DNA of 64,000 nt from Alligator mississippiensis (GCF_030867095.1 NC_081828.1:212790978-212854977), one strand, 5' to 3'; shown: positions 34,552 to 47,578, counted from the first letter of the stretch. Notes: generated from the letters alone by a model not told the origin. A program made the numbers and translations.

Positions 34552-36005
34552 ATAGGCCATAGGATCGTAGACATTAAGGGCTGGAAGGGACCTTGAAAGA
34601 TCAGAGTCCAACCCCCTGCTCTGGGCAGGAATACTGCTAAGATGAAATGATCCCAGCAAGGCGTCTGTCCAGTCTCCTCTTGAAGACTCCCAAGGCTAGG
34701 GACTGCACCACCTCCTTGGGAAGTCTTGTCCAGAGTCTGGTCACCCTTACCATAAAGAAGTTCTTCCTTAAATCCAACCTGAAACCATCCCCTAACAGTT
34801 TAGGGCCATTGCTCCTTGTCCTCCCCTGGGGCACCTTAGTGAACAGTTTCTCTCCCAGCTCCCAATATTCACCCCTTAAAATACTTATAGATGGCCACCA
34901 AGTCCCCCCTCAGTCTTCTCTTCCCCAGGCTGAACAGTGCCAGATCCCTTAGTCTTTCCTCAAAGTTTGTCCTCCAGGCCCTTAATCATTCTTGTGGCCC
35001 TTCTCTGGACACTTGCAAGATTTTCCATGTCTTTTTTGACGTGCGGCGCCCAAAATCGGACACAGTACTGGAGCTGGGGTCTTACCAGCACGTATGCCAT
35101 TAGCTCTGTTGACTACAGCATCACACTGGCAGCTCATGTTCATCCTGTGATCAACCATAACCCTGAGGTCCCTTTCAGCCATTGTGCTGGCCAGGACATC
35201 TCCTCCTAACCTGTATTTGTGTCACTGGTTACTTCTCCCCAGATGAAGCACTCTGAACTTACCTTTATTGAACTGCATCCAGTTCTGCCCCGCCCACCTT
35301 TCCAGCTTGTCCAGGCCCATTTGGATCCGCATCCTATCTGCTAGTGTGACCACTTTTCCTCCTAATTTAGTATTGTCTGCAAACTTGACCAGTGTGCTTT
35401 CCGCATCCTCATCTAAATCACTGATAAAGATGTTGAGCAGCACGGGGCCAAGAACCAAACCCACCCCCTGCCAAGACAAAACAGATCCATCCACTAACAC
35501 TCTCTGGGTTCAACCCCTTACCAAGTTCCCAAGCCACCTAACTGTGGACTCTGCCCACCCACAATCCCCCAGGTTTTTTTTAATAAGAGCATCATGGGAG
35601 ACGATATCGAAGGCCTAAAATCCAAGTATATGATATCAACCACGTCTCCCACATCTAAGCAGTTCGTTACTTGATCATAGAAGGAGCTGAGGTTGATCAG
35701 ATACGATCTGCTCACAATGAAACCATGTTGGCCATTCTTCAGCATCATGCCTTCTGCCAATCTCTCACAAATGGACTTCTTGATAATTTTTTCCAAATCT
35801 TCACCCAGTATTGAGGTCAAACTGACTGACCTATAGTTTCCTGGATCCTCCTTCCTCCCCTTCTTAAAGATAGCATGACACTGGCCCTTTACTAGTCTTC
35901 TGGGACCTCTCCTGAGCACCATGAGTCTTCAAATACTTTCACCATCGGTCCCGTAATAACTCCAGCGAATTCCCTCATCACTCTCAGGTGTAGTCCATGC
36001 TTCCT
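34552..36005 (-). mobile_element. CR1 LINE, 1.4-kb 3' portion, minus orientation
   Basis: The longest single CR1 copy in the window. From its 3' end at about 34552 ('ataggatcgtag', then 'gggctggaagggacctt' complement) it runs through the ORF2 C-terminal region and the reverse-transcriptase palm/fingers to about 36005. The 5' half with the endonuclease is absent, as is usual for 5'-truncated CR1 insertions. The GC content and preserved frames suggest it is younger than the fragments at 6.7 or 16.7 kb. The coding remains are described in the next entry. Confidence 0.93.
34637..35922 (-). pseudogene. CR1 ORF2 remnant (reverse transcriptase, C-terminal two thirds)
   Basis: Reverse transcriptase of a non-LTR retrotransposon, broken. 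Minus-strand frames in gene order: 35922-35518 carries the fingers region (KKGRKEDPGNYRSVSLTS and GQHGFIVSRSYLINL, then DVVDIIYLDF with the first catalytic Asp). 35500-35222 carries LGPVLLNIFISDLDED and the catalytic box as FADNTKLGG. 35182-34982 and 34834-34637 carry the C-terminal blocks (RLDLRKNFFMVRVTRLW). Frame changes near 35600 and 35510, a small deletion before LGPVL, and the change of the second catalytic Asp to Asn (FADD expected in CR1) make it inactive. Confidence 0.9.
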
Positions 36006-37866
36006 TTCATTTTCTCACATCCCCCTCATCTACCCCAAGCAATCCAACTGATGCGCTCAGTCAGATTCATCCCTAAGGACTTTTGATTCTAGGGTTTGCT
36101 TGGCTCCTTTTCTGATTATAAGAGTCACAAGATTTCCCTCAACTTCCACCCTTGGTGCCATTATTGCTATGCTTCAAGTGCAGCTGGGACATAATGATGT
36201 CCCAGCCTTATCTTCCCCCAATGCCTGATCTGTGCACATGAACCGGAAAAATTTCCGGTTCTGTTACGATGGTGGCGATCTTAGGAAAAATGCATGGAAG
36301 ATCTTATGCAAAGTACAAAACAAATCAGAAAAACAAGAGGGAGCTATAGAGACTAAATGCTGCTACTCATTATTGCTAGACAGTCCGGCAATGGGGTGCT
36401 ATAGAAACAGCCAGCACCAATTGGACGACACAGGCTCTCAAGTTAGAAAAAACAAGATGCGATTCATAAGGGCATGATTCACCAAAGGAAAAAAAAAAAA
36501 TACAGTGCTTGCTCGTCCCCTCTTTGAACTGTCTGTCTAATTAGATGAGAAGCCCAAAGCCTATGTCAAGATGTTCTCCAAGTGCACAGAGGGGGAACAA
36601 AATTGCAGGTGTGCAGGGGAGGGAGTAGAGAAGGAGGAAGAAGCTTTATTCACACTTGAGAGTCTGCATATTCTCTCTTCTCCTTTCTAGGATAGTGAGC
36701 TACTGGGCCAGATACAGACATTGCATTTTTACCAGTATAAGCAATCGGAAATTGGTCTATACCCATAACAGAACAGAGGTTCGGTGCACGGACTGGTTTA
36801 AAAATGGCAGAATCGGATCCAAGTTTTGTCCCTCCCTAGGGCAAATGTGTGTTCTGTTCACTACCGATCTAAACTACGCAGCTTACAGAAAACCATACGA
36901 CTTAGATTGATTCCTCCTCAGGAATGCCTATACCCCGCCCTGTGGTAGGCAGAGATCAGAAATCAAGAAAAGGCTACTTATGTCCAGGGATCCTGGTTTC
37001 CAGCACCGGAGATCAAAGTCCTTTCCCTGTTTCTTACAGATGCCTCCAGCAGTGGTAGTTGCTGTGAGCTGTTTACTGCATGTCTTTCCATGATGTCCTG
37101 AAAGACAGCAAATTCATTCTGTCCAACATCTTCCAGGGATAAGCTGCAGGCCATGGGAGAGAAGGGAGCCAGCAAAAATTGGGGTTGCACTTCAGATGCC
37201 TCAATTCATTCCTTCTAAGTGGCAGTCTTTAGATTATAGAGTTCAAAGTAGTTTACAGGGAGTCAAGCCCTTTGCTTTAATCCACCCTCATATACAACTT
37301 GATAAGATCTCCTATAGGAGTGGACCCAGCTGTCCTTTCAGATCTGGCTTAGAGGTGGCTTTGCCGTTACAGGTTAGCTTTCATGGTACGTTAAAAAGGA
37401 GCTCCTGCTGCACATGGCATGCTCTGCTCTGCAACACATGCAGCAACTGGCTGCCAACCCACAGCTTAGCACAACCTCCAGGGATCCTAGAGTAACAATT
37501 AGTGCAATAGAGGATCCCTTCCGTGTCCTTTTTGGCACTTGAGTGGAATCCTGCTTTACTGTTAGACATTTGAGATGGATTTTAGACGCTGCTGCACAAT
37601 AAAGCACACGGAGCTTATAGCAACAAGAGCTTCACTGGTCCTATAAAATAACACTTCATAATGTGGAGCACCATCAATTGACCCCTTCTCTGTTAACTAT
37701 TTACATGCTGACAGACATCTCCTTTTTGCAGTTTACTCCATTAACAAGTTACCCTTCCTTGCCCCCTGGATACTAAAGCATGACTGGGTGCGATTCTGTA
37801 TTTCCTACTCATCTTAAATCCTTAGTAGGAAAACCTCTCATCTAAAGTACGTAGCTAGGTTTAGGG
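36006..37866. other. Unclassified DNA with two short palindromes
   Basis: No gene recognised. A perfect hairpin with 10-bp arms (gctgggacat / atgtcccagc) and a 4-base loop lies at 36183-36206. A near-perfect palindrome of ETS-like half sites, aaccggaaaaatttccggtt, lies at 36241-36260. Plus frames at 36232-36477 and 36656-36910 have no recognisable domain. Text near 36867-36925 shares words with 52477-52530. Confidence 0.4.
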
Positions 37867-38008
37867 TGTGGATCTATAGATGCAATGGTACAATATTGCC
37901 CAAAAGCTATATTGAATTGAACGCCATTCAAGATAGCTTTGGGGCACTATTGCACATTGAACGAGTCAGATTTAAAGCAGAGAGTACAGTTGCATCTATA
38001 GATCCACA
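37867..38008. repeat. Imperfect palindrome (MITE-like hairpin)
   Basis: Outer arms 37867-37885 (tgtggatctatagatgcaa) and 37990-38008 are exact reverse complements, 19 of 19. Inner arms 37891-37910 and 37933-37952 match 18 of 20. The order is nested, so a single hairpin can form, with an asymmetric bulge of 37 versus 5 bases. It is probably a small palindromic transposon remnant. No target duplication was recognised. A frame at 37866-38069 runs through it by chance. Confidence 0.75.
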
Positions 38009-39125
38009 TCCTGAGCTCAGCTACATCATTTTAGACAAAAGAGGTTTTCCTACAATTCTCCTATATTAAATGGGATTGCATATAACAGAATTCTTAGCTA
38101 TATTTTCCAAACAACTGATGACTTCAGGTACAAATAACCGCCCCCCCCCCCCCCAACTTCCTCCCTGGGGAAAGAGCCGATTTTCCAAAATCTGAGCAGT
38201 CATCCTCTTACAGAAAACACAGTCCCTCTAAGGTGTCTTTTGGTGGATATACAAGAAGGCACACGCGTGCATGCACACACAAAAGTTTTGACTTGGTAAC
38301 TTTAGCCCCTTGCTAATTTTTGCAACTGCAGCTCTTTGAACCAGTCACTGTTGGATGCGATTCCAAATGAAGCTTTGCTTTCAATAATGTTTTTAATGGA
38401 CATCTTTTTTTAGACAGAATAAAAACAAACTTAGTTGCCATGAAACTGTCTTAATTTTGCCGGCTAATGTCCCATAAGGCTAAGGCAGATCTGAAGCATA
38501 CTCAAAACACACAAAATCTCTCGCATGTGCTAGATGAGGATACAACGCCTTGAATATATGTGAAGCTGTTTAATGTGGCAGGGCATGGAGAAGGGAGTGA
38601 GGGCAACGTTCGAGCCCCCTGCAGATTCATTTAGGCTGGAAGGCTGCACAGAGCTGAAAAGGCATTTCTCCTTCCTCCCATTCAGTCATCAGACTCTTAA
38701 GTATGGTGTCTAGATACTTTGCTTTCATGCTGGGTGCCTGGCATGCCACAGGACCTGTAAGGACTATCTGCTGGGAGGGATTTCACATTTATCTCCTACT
38801 GAGCATCCACATTCATATTCAAATGCATATACTGCACTGCTCCTTTGATGGTTTTCATGCCTGCTTACCACCAAGTCATTTTATAATACAAGTTAACCAA
38901 CCCGTTAGTGACCAATAAGACAAACAACATGCTAGGAGATTTTCCTACTGCAAGATCATAATTACTAGACTCACAGTAACACCTGAGACTCTGCAACTCG
39001 GATGGAGGTTTTCTAGATGCCATGCATACAAACGACAATAACTAAAAAGCTCCTATCTCAGAAAGCTGAATATTTAAAGGAGACAAGAATAACAAAGCCA
39101 GGATGATCACTAGTTTTTGCTTAGC
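38009..39125. other. Unclassified DNA with poly-C tract
   Basis: C run at 38141-38154. Otherwise ordinary AT-rich DNA with no recognised gene or element. Confidence 0.4.
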
Positions 39126-40070
39126 ATATTCATTAATAGTATATTCATTAATGATTTGCATGATGGGACTCAGTGCACACTTAGCAAATCTGCAGGTGAC
39201 TCCAAGGTGGGTAGAGCAGCAGATGACCTGGAGGATAGGGCTAAGATCTGGAGTGAGTGACTTAGGTACCAAAAAAAGGTCTGCAAGCAATCAAATGAGG
39301 ACAAGTGTGAAGGCCTGTACTTGGGAGGGAATGATTGCATGTGCAAACACAGACCAGGGAACGACTGGCTATGCTGCAGTACTGTGAAAGACCTGAGGGT
39401 TACAGTAGACCACGAGCTGTATGAGCCAACAGCGTGCTTTTGTTGCAAGCAAACCCAATGGCGTCCTGGGCTGTATTAGCAGGAGTGTCCCTTGCATAGC
39501 AAGGGAAGTGATTCTCCTGCTCTATCCAGCACTGGTGAGGCCTCACCTGGACTTCTGCATCCAGTTTGAGCCCTACTCTTCTTCCAGAAGGATGCGGACA
39601 GTTTGGAAACAGTTCAGTGCAGAGCAACAGAAGTGATTAAGGGCCTGGGAGGCAAGACTTATCAGGAAAGGCTGAAAGAAATAGGGTTATTTAATCTGAA
39701 GAAGAGAAGGCCGCAGGAGGGGGATTTGAAAAAACTGTCTTCAAAAAGCTGAAGGACAATTACAGAAAGGATGGAGATGGACATTTCTCTGTGTCTGTAA
39801 GGGACAGGACTAAGAGCAATGGCATCAAGCTGCAGCAGAGGAAATGTAGGCTGGAGATTAAGACGAACTTTCTGACTATGAGGGTGGTGAAGCATTGGGA
39901 CAGGCTGCCTGGAGAAGTTGTGGACTCTCCAATCTTGGATGTTTTCAAGAGCAGTAAGACAGACACTTGGCTGGGGTGTTTTAGTCCGGGATGATGCTAC
40001 CAGGGGGCTGGACTAGATGACCTTGCGAGGTCCCTTCCAGCCCTACTTCTCCCATGATCATGATCTGCAC
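39126..40070 (+). mobile_element. CR1 LINE fragment with 3' end
   Basis: Plus-strand CR1 starting just upstream of the catalytic-box region ('attcattaatgattt', 'gcaaatctgcaggtgac') and running to the 3' end ('gactagatgaccttgcgagg', then a degenerate 'catgatcatgatc' tail near 40053). The frame 39421-39636 gives CISRSVPCIAREVILLLYP and RPHLDFCIQFEPYSSSRRM. The frame 39791-39994 gives CRLEIKTNFLTMRVVKHWD. Several frameshifts separate these blocks, so the copy is dead. The word attcattaatagtat is locally duplicated at its 5' edge. Confidence 0.92.
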
Positions 40071-42563
40071 CCTTTTAAGACATATATAGGCAGGAAATGT
40101 GAGAATCCTAAAAAATTAAGGGCTTGAACCTATAAAGGGCTCAGGATCTAAAGTGATATTTAAGCAAAGTAAAGGCACCCAAACCAAAATTACAATTGAA
40201 TCCCCCTCCTCCCCACCATATGTATTGCCTAACCCTGGAGCCACATAACCTTGCTAAATGCCAGGCCTTCTACTTTTATGCATTCCCAGCACCACCCAGC
40301 TCCTGCCTAAGCCTGGCCAAGACCCAGAAACCCGACTTTCCTCTGCTGTGCAACTAGACGGGCTCAGTCCAGTAAGTACTTTCAAAGCATGATCTATCTC
40401 ATTCACATAATCAGGACCAGCTTCATTGCAAAGGCACCAAGGCAGCTGCTGATTTCTTTTAAAAGATGGTGGTTGGGATCATCCTAATGCACCTCTAAGC
40501 AATGATTGTGTGCTTTATCCAAAGACTGGAACACCTCCAGGAGAAGGGAACAAACGCTCGATCCCCACCATCCACGCAAGTGCCGTAATCATTAAACTAG
40601 AGAGCCAGGCTCGCTCACACAATAAATCTTGAATTATTTGCTGCACGGCGGAATAGCTTCAACAAAGGGAAAAGCATTCCCCATTCAGAATAGCCTGGGG
40701 CCTGGTGGTTAGGATACTCTCCTGGAAACTGGGAGGTGTAACCGAGGAAAATTAATCCAGGCTGAAGAGGCAAATTAATCCAAATTAGTCCTACTTACCA
40801 GAGCGCTCTAGCCAGGAAGCCACTGTATAAAAAGACATGCAGCACCTCCATGGCTGCATTTTAAAGAGGGAGTTCTGCATGCTCTTTTGCAAGAAAATGT
40901 GTAGCCACCTACTGTCAGGAGAGGACTCAAGGGCATGGTAAGTGGTGGCATCTCCCTGAGCAAAGCACTCAAGCCTCAGAGATTATCAAAATTTCTGAGA
41001 CACCATTCCTCAGTGTTTTCTATCAGGTTCCCTGCCCAGTGCGCCCTTTTGGGTCCCACACTTTGGTATCCACCTTCTTAATGCCTTGCAATGGGAAGCC
41101 CCCAACACTGGATACCTCTCCAAGGCCCATAACCAGAAAGGCTCTATCTAGTGATTAGGCATGCAAGTGCTTGACTGGACCTAGCCTTTAGTGATCCAAC
41201 CAAGACCACCAAACAGGTCTATGACAAATATGAATAAAGTCTACATACACAGTCCGTCTTAGGGATGATTCCGGTTTATGGTATCAAGCCCCGACGTATT
41301 TTACCATAATGAAATGGGAACAAATGCTAAGACCTGTGGAGCAACTGAAGCCCAAATGTTGAATTTGACATAGCAAATGCTCTTTGAACTAACAATACAG
41401 TAAGTTTTGTTGTGCTTTTTAAAAAGATCTCAGTTGATAGATAAAAAAAAAAACAAAAAAAAACACAGCAGTACATTGCAGTTTCCCAGCCCCAGCAATG
41501 AATGCTATATGTGATGTGCAATGCTTTGCTAAAGAACTTCACAAAATATATCAGCCTCGATTGCCTCATCAATAAGAACCAAATCTTTGTTTGTACATTT
41601 AATAAAGCTGAACAGATTGGGAGTTCAGCTGAGATCAGAAAATTACATTAGTTTCTATTGGTCAGGCAGATCTCAGGGTTTTTAGTCAATGAATTCATCT
41701 CTCCGTCAATATGTTATATCTAGACCAAATGGACATAGGGGAAGGTACAGGAATCAGGTACATAGATTACAGTGCCAAATACCGATTTCCACTCTAATTA
41801 TAGGCAAATCCAGTAGGGGATTAAATCCACGTCTAAGGCTTGCCTAACACAAAGCTATTTTTACTTACTCATGGCCAATGAATCATCTGCCATAAATATC
41901 TTGAAAACCTTTATCTTTTGCTGTGGTGGTGGCGAAAGATAATGTCTGTAATAATTCTAATGCCACCTAAAATGTTTTACATGTCCTGTAGAAAGTGTCT
42001 GCTGATAGATGTGCTGTTATTAAATGAAATTTATTCCAAAAAAAGCAACAAAATCCTCTGCAGAGCTGGTGAAAGTTTAAGGTTCTTGCAGCTTCCAGGG
42101 AGATTTTGTTACATGTAGTTGCTCTTATGGCACATAAATGAAATATGTTAAGAGGACGATTAAGCAACCCTAATACTGTCTCTTCTGTTCATGTATTATA
42201 CAGTCATATTCCAGGCTTCAGATAACCCAGGGTTCCTTGACCACAGATTTGGTCTTAGACCCATCCCGTAGGGCAAAAAAAAAAAAGTGCTGTAGCATGC
42301 AAGCGTTGAGGGGATGACTTTTTCCAGAAACACCCCTCCCCATGGAAAGAGTACTGGTCCCCTGACACGTGGAAGAGAAATAACCCATCTCATTGCAGGT
42401 GGTGGTGGTGTCAATTAGCATGGCATTGGCTACATAAATGCCATTCTGAGATGTCCCAAGACAGATGTAGGATATACCAGGGTTCACGAAGCTGATGCTG
42501 CTGGTCTAAAATTGGTAATAGCTTAAAACAATCAAATGGAATAGCTTAAAACAGAGGGACGGG
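40071..42563. other. Unclassified DNA with tRNA-like SINE head
   Basis: About 2.5 kb. At 40695-40742 the text 'gcctggtggttaggatactc' followed by 'ctgggaggtgtaacc' resembles a tRNA-derived SINE head (A-box and B-box-like words). It cannot be folded into a complete tRNA and has no obvious body. A-rich tracts lie at 41442-41464 and 42276-42287. No gene recognised. Confidence 0.35.
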
Positions 42564-45500
42564 ATGGAGAACATGACAAAAGAGAAAGCACTAGTGGCAG
42601 TAGTCACTGTTTTCAAACAGGTAGTGGAAGAGGGAGCAACAGGCTTAGTAAGAGATATGATCATGATCACACTCCTTCAGCCTTTTCTTACCCGATGCTA
42701 CAAGGCAACAACTATAAACCACAGCATAGTTCCCCAACAGCATGGCCTATCAGCAGTTTGTCCTTTTTTATCCTCATTCAAACCTATTGGCCTATAACCA
42801 GAACCAGACATGGTCCAAAAGACCTTCCCAGAGGTTCAGTAGCCGCGTATGGAGTCTGCCATGACGTTTACTAAAAGTTACCACGCTGATGTTCCAGGGA
42901 GGGTATGATAGTATGATCCAGTCCTGGACGTCCTTAAGCACATGAGCAATTGAATTAGTTTCCGCAAATATAAGGAACTATTATTTTTTTTCCAAGAGTC
43001 TTTGACCAATGCCAGTTGAAGTCAATGATAGTTTCCAGAGGTATTGGTTCCAGGCCAGAACAAGAACATATAGGTTTAACCCGAGATTGACAAAGAAAAG
43101 TTTCAATGCCCACTAGACCACTTTTCAGTATCATATTGTCATAAACAGGCATCGGCTATTTTGGCATTTGTACTTCAGCTTTTGTTTTTTCTCCATTATA
43201 TTTTCATATTCTGGTTTTTATTGACTTTCATTTCTGAAAAAATAAAACAAAGATCACAGAGATGGAAATATGAAAGGGGGGGTGGGGCGCATTCCTTATT
43301 AGAAGTATTAGCATCCATCCCTTTAGCATCCCTTATTAGAAGTATTAGCATTAGCATCCCTGTAGCATCCAAGACCAAAAACAAAAATGCAAGTGCCATT
43401 TTGGAGACAGTTGAGGTCACACAATCGCACTCCACAAACCCTAAAAGCATAGAAATAAAGTTAAGGGGAAAAGTCCCCAACATTCACATCTCCACCCACT
43501 TCTACTTTCCATAAGCGATTGCCTTCCAGCTCCACTAATGCAATCCTGTGCAGAAGTAACGTTCCCCTCATACCTGATCAGATCCAGGGGTTAGAGTTAG
43601 AGTAAGCAGTCAAGGGCTCAGACCCTCAACTGGAACAGACCAGTTTATGTCCTTTGAAGCTTGTGCCTTTGAGATAAGAATCTGGTCCAAAGTCTTGTAG
43701 AGCTGACCATTGGGTTTATGCCTTACTTTCCCATTAAATAAACTATCCTTTACCCAGCTATTGCCACTTTTCCTCACTATTTTATCTATCTGATACCAAA
43801 CAATATTGTCTAATTCTGCCTGTCATTGTGGATTGTTGCCACCATTTTGGAAGCCCACTGAAACCAGTGGGGGATCGGTCTGCTTTGCAGTAGCATTCAG
43901 GAGCCCATTCTAAGCATTGTGTGCACAATGAACAAAACCTGAATTCGAAGGACGAAACCATTGATACAAGTTGAAATCCAGAGCCAAAGACAGACTAGGA
44001 GTCAAGCCAGGAATCAAGTGCAATGTGCAACCACGAAACAGCTTTTTGGGTTATCATTTGTCTTAGACCACAACTGAGTCAGATGACCAGGTAGGCAGCT
44101 CAGTCCTGGCTGCAGCTAACCTATTAAGGTACCTAGTGTTGTGTTGACCGATTCCTGCCTCTATAGGAGAAAGCCCCCTTCCTTCCTGTCCTACTATAAG
44201 GCTGCAAGCATTATGGCCAACTCTATGGCCACCCCCAAAAAGAGCCTTTAGTCACTGAAGGGCTCAAAAGCCCACCTAGATCTAGGCTTAGAATAGATAG
44301 TCCTGCAGGGTGGGAAAAATATTAATTTTTCCATGAGGCCTGCCTCAGAAACCTAACAAACTCAATACCTTATCAAAGGATGAAGGGTGGGGTGGCTTTC
44401 CAGAAAGCCAGGGGAATGAAGAAATGTGCTGCAATAGACCCCTTTCCACTGATTTATGGATCAGGATCTTAATCCTTCTGTTCTTGCTTTATGGTGTAAT
44501 TTATGGAGTGAATGCAGCAGTCAATGCTGTTGCTACTAAATTCCACCCTCGTCCTCACAAATCACCAAGGAACAAGGCCAAAAGAAAGGAGGGAAAGTCA
44601 TCCAAGAGCATTTTTCCACTTACAGGTACTTCAAAACACACTCTTTTCCTTTTATTAACTTATACTAAGACTACTATTCTTTGCTGAAAGCTTTGACGTA
44701 TCAGTTCAACTTGAGATTCAGAACCTGGTGCATTCAGAACGGTCAAAGCTTTCGAAGTCCTTAAAACCATTTCTAGGTAATAGGCATCGATCGGGAGTCA
44801 CAGTTCAGTGTTTGGGCTACACAGTTTGCCTTTACATGCTCTGTTTCTTGCTGCGTTTAATAAATGAAACAAAACAAAAAAAAAAACAACAACAAGGGCA
44901 AGAAAGGTGATGGAAAGTTCGAACAAGCATAGACCGTTAAGCCCGGTAGAGAACGGCTGAGAATGAAAACTGAAAATATAAGAGATGGGCACAAAGAAGG
45001 GATAGGAAATGGTTAGGCTTGGGAAAAGGGATAGAATTTGTACGGTGCCTAACAATGCAAGGTCTTGGGACTGCTATGTATCAGTGTCACCACAGAGGAT
45101 TAGGATTTTTAAAAATTAAAAAAAAAAAATGAAAAACAAATGATGGCAACAATAAGTAGAGCTAATGGGAGGGAGTTAAAAAAAAGATGACTGAGGCTAA
45201 ATTATAGGGAAAATATTAAGGGAGCCACATCTGACAAACATTTACACACGTGAGCAACCTGTAGAAGAGCGTCAGAGAGCAGACACCAGTTAAGGATGTG
45301 GTCTGAGTCAAAGCAGTCACGTCTGTCTACAAGAATTTGAGGGTAAGGACCTGTCCCTATGTCAGGATGATCTGCTAGATCATTTCCCCCCACCCCCTTT
45401 CCAGTTGACTCGCAGCTTGTTGCTTCCTGCCTCTTCCGTTTCAATTATTCTGGGATCCTTCTCCGTCTCCATCTCTTTCTAGCTTCTCCAAAAGTTTGTA

Positions 45501-47180
45501 GCTTTGTGTTTGCATGGCTACTTTGTGCTGTCCTATTAGTGATTTTGGGCTTTGGAGCTGGTCATGAGAAGCCCACCTAACTGTAGAGGCATATCCTTGT
45601 AGTACAGCTAGAACCACCGGCTTTCATACAGCCTTTTAACTAGGAAAAAAAAAAAAGACTTTAAAATTGACTTCTTTAGGGTGGGAAAGATGAGGTGTGG
45701 AGCAGGTAAGTCCATACCTTCAAAGTTACCCAAAAAACCCAGGTCTCCAGAGCCTCACTCTTCTCTAGCTCTCACTTCCTGCTAATGGAAATTCATGCGT
45801 GAACTACCACCCACCTCCTGGCCACTGAAGTAGAGACTTGTCGCCCATAGCTTCTGCCCAAATGCTCCGCGCCTTCTGTTTTGGTCCCACAAAGACTGGT
45901 CATTCTTGTTTCAAGGGACTCGACCAGTATGCAGCCTACCCACCGCATTGGGGGAAGCACAAAGTTTGCCTTTGCAACCCCCTTCCTCTGCCGTGTGCCA
46001 GCCCACTCCCATAGCCGAGGATCTGGGTCAGTCTCTGCTCATTTCATTAACATATCACTTGCTTCCTCTGCCTGTATATTAATAAAGTTGATAAACACCA
46101 GGCTCATCCATCAAGGTGGGCTTGGAGGGAGATCAGCAAGGGCGTACTTGAATGATCGAACAGCATTTGGGCCATTCTCCCGACAGTCTCTTTCATTTTG
46201 TTGCATGGAGGTCATGCAGTGTTGGTGATAGCAGTGTCAGACAGGACCCCTGCCTCCAGCCAATGCAGTTCAAACCCTAGTTAACCAGGTGCCAAGTGTC
46301 CAAAGCTCTAGCCAACATCCACAAGTGATTTATGAGCTGAGTAACAGTAATATTTTGTGCACTCATTCCTATTTTGCCAAGTTTGAATCCCTGCAATTCT
46401 AACTTATTTCTCATCGAGAATGCTTTGTTCTTTAATCAGATAGGGCATTCGCGCTCCCTCGAGTCATTTAGCATTGCCTTTGTTAAGATGAGAGCCAGTC
46501 AAGATGTTTTGGTTGTATAATGCAGTTTTGTCCAAAAAGAGAGAACTGCTGACTTGACAGATAGAGAGAAATTATTCATGGAAATGTATCCGTTTCAAAT
46601 GAAAACTTTCAGTGGGTAATGGTTCCTTGCATCCAGAATGGGATATGAGAGGGCCAGGCTGGAGGGAAGGAGAGAGCATCTACACAGCACATACCCACCC
46701 CAAAATAATCAGTAGCCTGGAAATGAGGAGATACAAGAAGGCTCCAAACTATCACATTATTATAGTTCCGGCCATTATACGAGGGGGTTTCTGGATCTTC
46801 ATGAGAAAAATCCAGGTGCCATCCCGATGTGAAATGGAAGATTTTGAAATCAAGAAAATGGAAAAAGTGTTTTCTAGCCATTTTATGGAAATTCCAGAGA
46901 CTGTAGTAGTGACACAGTTTCCTGCTTGTCGCACGGCTCTCCCTCACATCTACCCACTATACCAGGGTAGGCCAAACATTGATGAGAAACTTCCCAAATA
47001 GTTAGAGGCTAGAGGTAGTCCCCTGCAGTGAAATGTCTCAGAAGAAGCCATGCTACATTTCTACCTTTATTCATCCAGCTTGGTCCAGTGAAAAATCCAA
47101 CCCATTTTTATATCTCAGTCAGTCGGTTGCCCGCAATCTCCAGAGTCGTGACACCATAACAACACATTGATTCTCGCCAT
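42564..47180. other. Unclassified DNA
   Basis: No convincing exon. A 21-bp direct repeat (ccttattagaagtattagcat) lies at 43294-43314 and 43331-43351. Frames at 44424-44687 and 46612-47001 (the latter open on both strands) show no recognisable domain. The stretch 46425-46610 has the composition of a conserved regulatory element, with homeodomain/TALE-like and GATA-like words. This is not demonstrable here. Confidence 0.35.
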
Positions 47181-47214
47181 AACTAATATTCTCTTATTAG
47201 CAAACTGCCCACCA

Positions 47215-47530
47215 AGAGTGATGGGGGCAGGTGGGCAGTGACGGAGCCCTGCGTCCAGCCATGCACCCACCTCCATGCCGCTCCGGGTCCGGCCCCGCTC
47301 CACCCCCCGCAGAGGTGGATTAATGTCTACTGGCACCCTGGGCAAACACAACATTGGTGGCCCCTTGCCCCCATGGGAGCTGGGCGAGGGGCCCCTTCCC
47401 CTCCTGGTGTTGGCAGGGGAGGCTGGGTGGACCCTGCCGGGCTGGAGATGGGGATGGGGGGGGGGGGAAGAGGGGGAGCACATGCCTGTCTCTTCTCCCT
47501 GCTACCTACCCCTCTCCCCTGCTATGGCCA

Positions 47531-47578
<48 letters not shown>

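Noticed and set aside
40695..40742. tRNA gene
   Set aside because: Only A-box and B-box-like words are present. No full cloverleaf or anticodon arm can be formed; it is more like a SINE head.
46609..47001. Opposed open frames of 112 and 129 codons
   Set aside because: They are mirror shadows of each other in the same DNA, with no recognisable domain or splice context.
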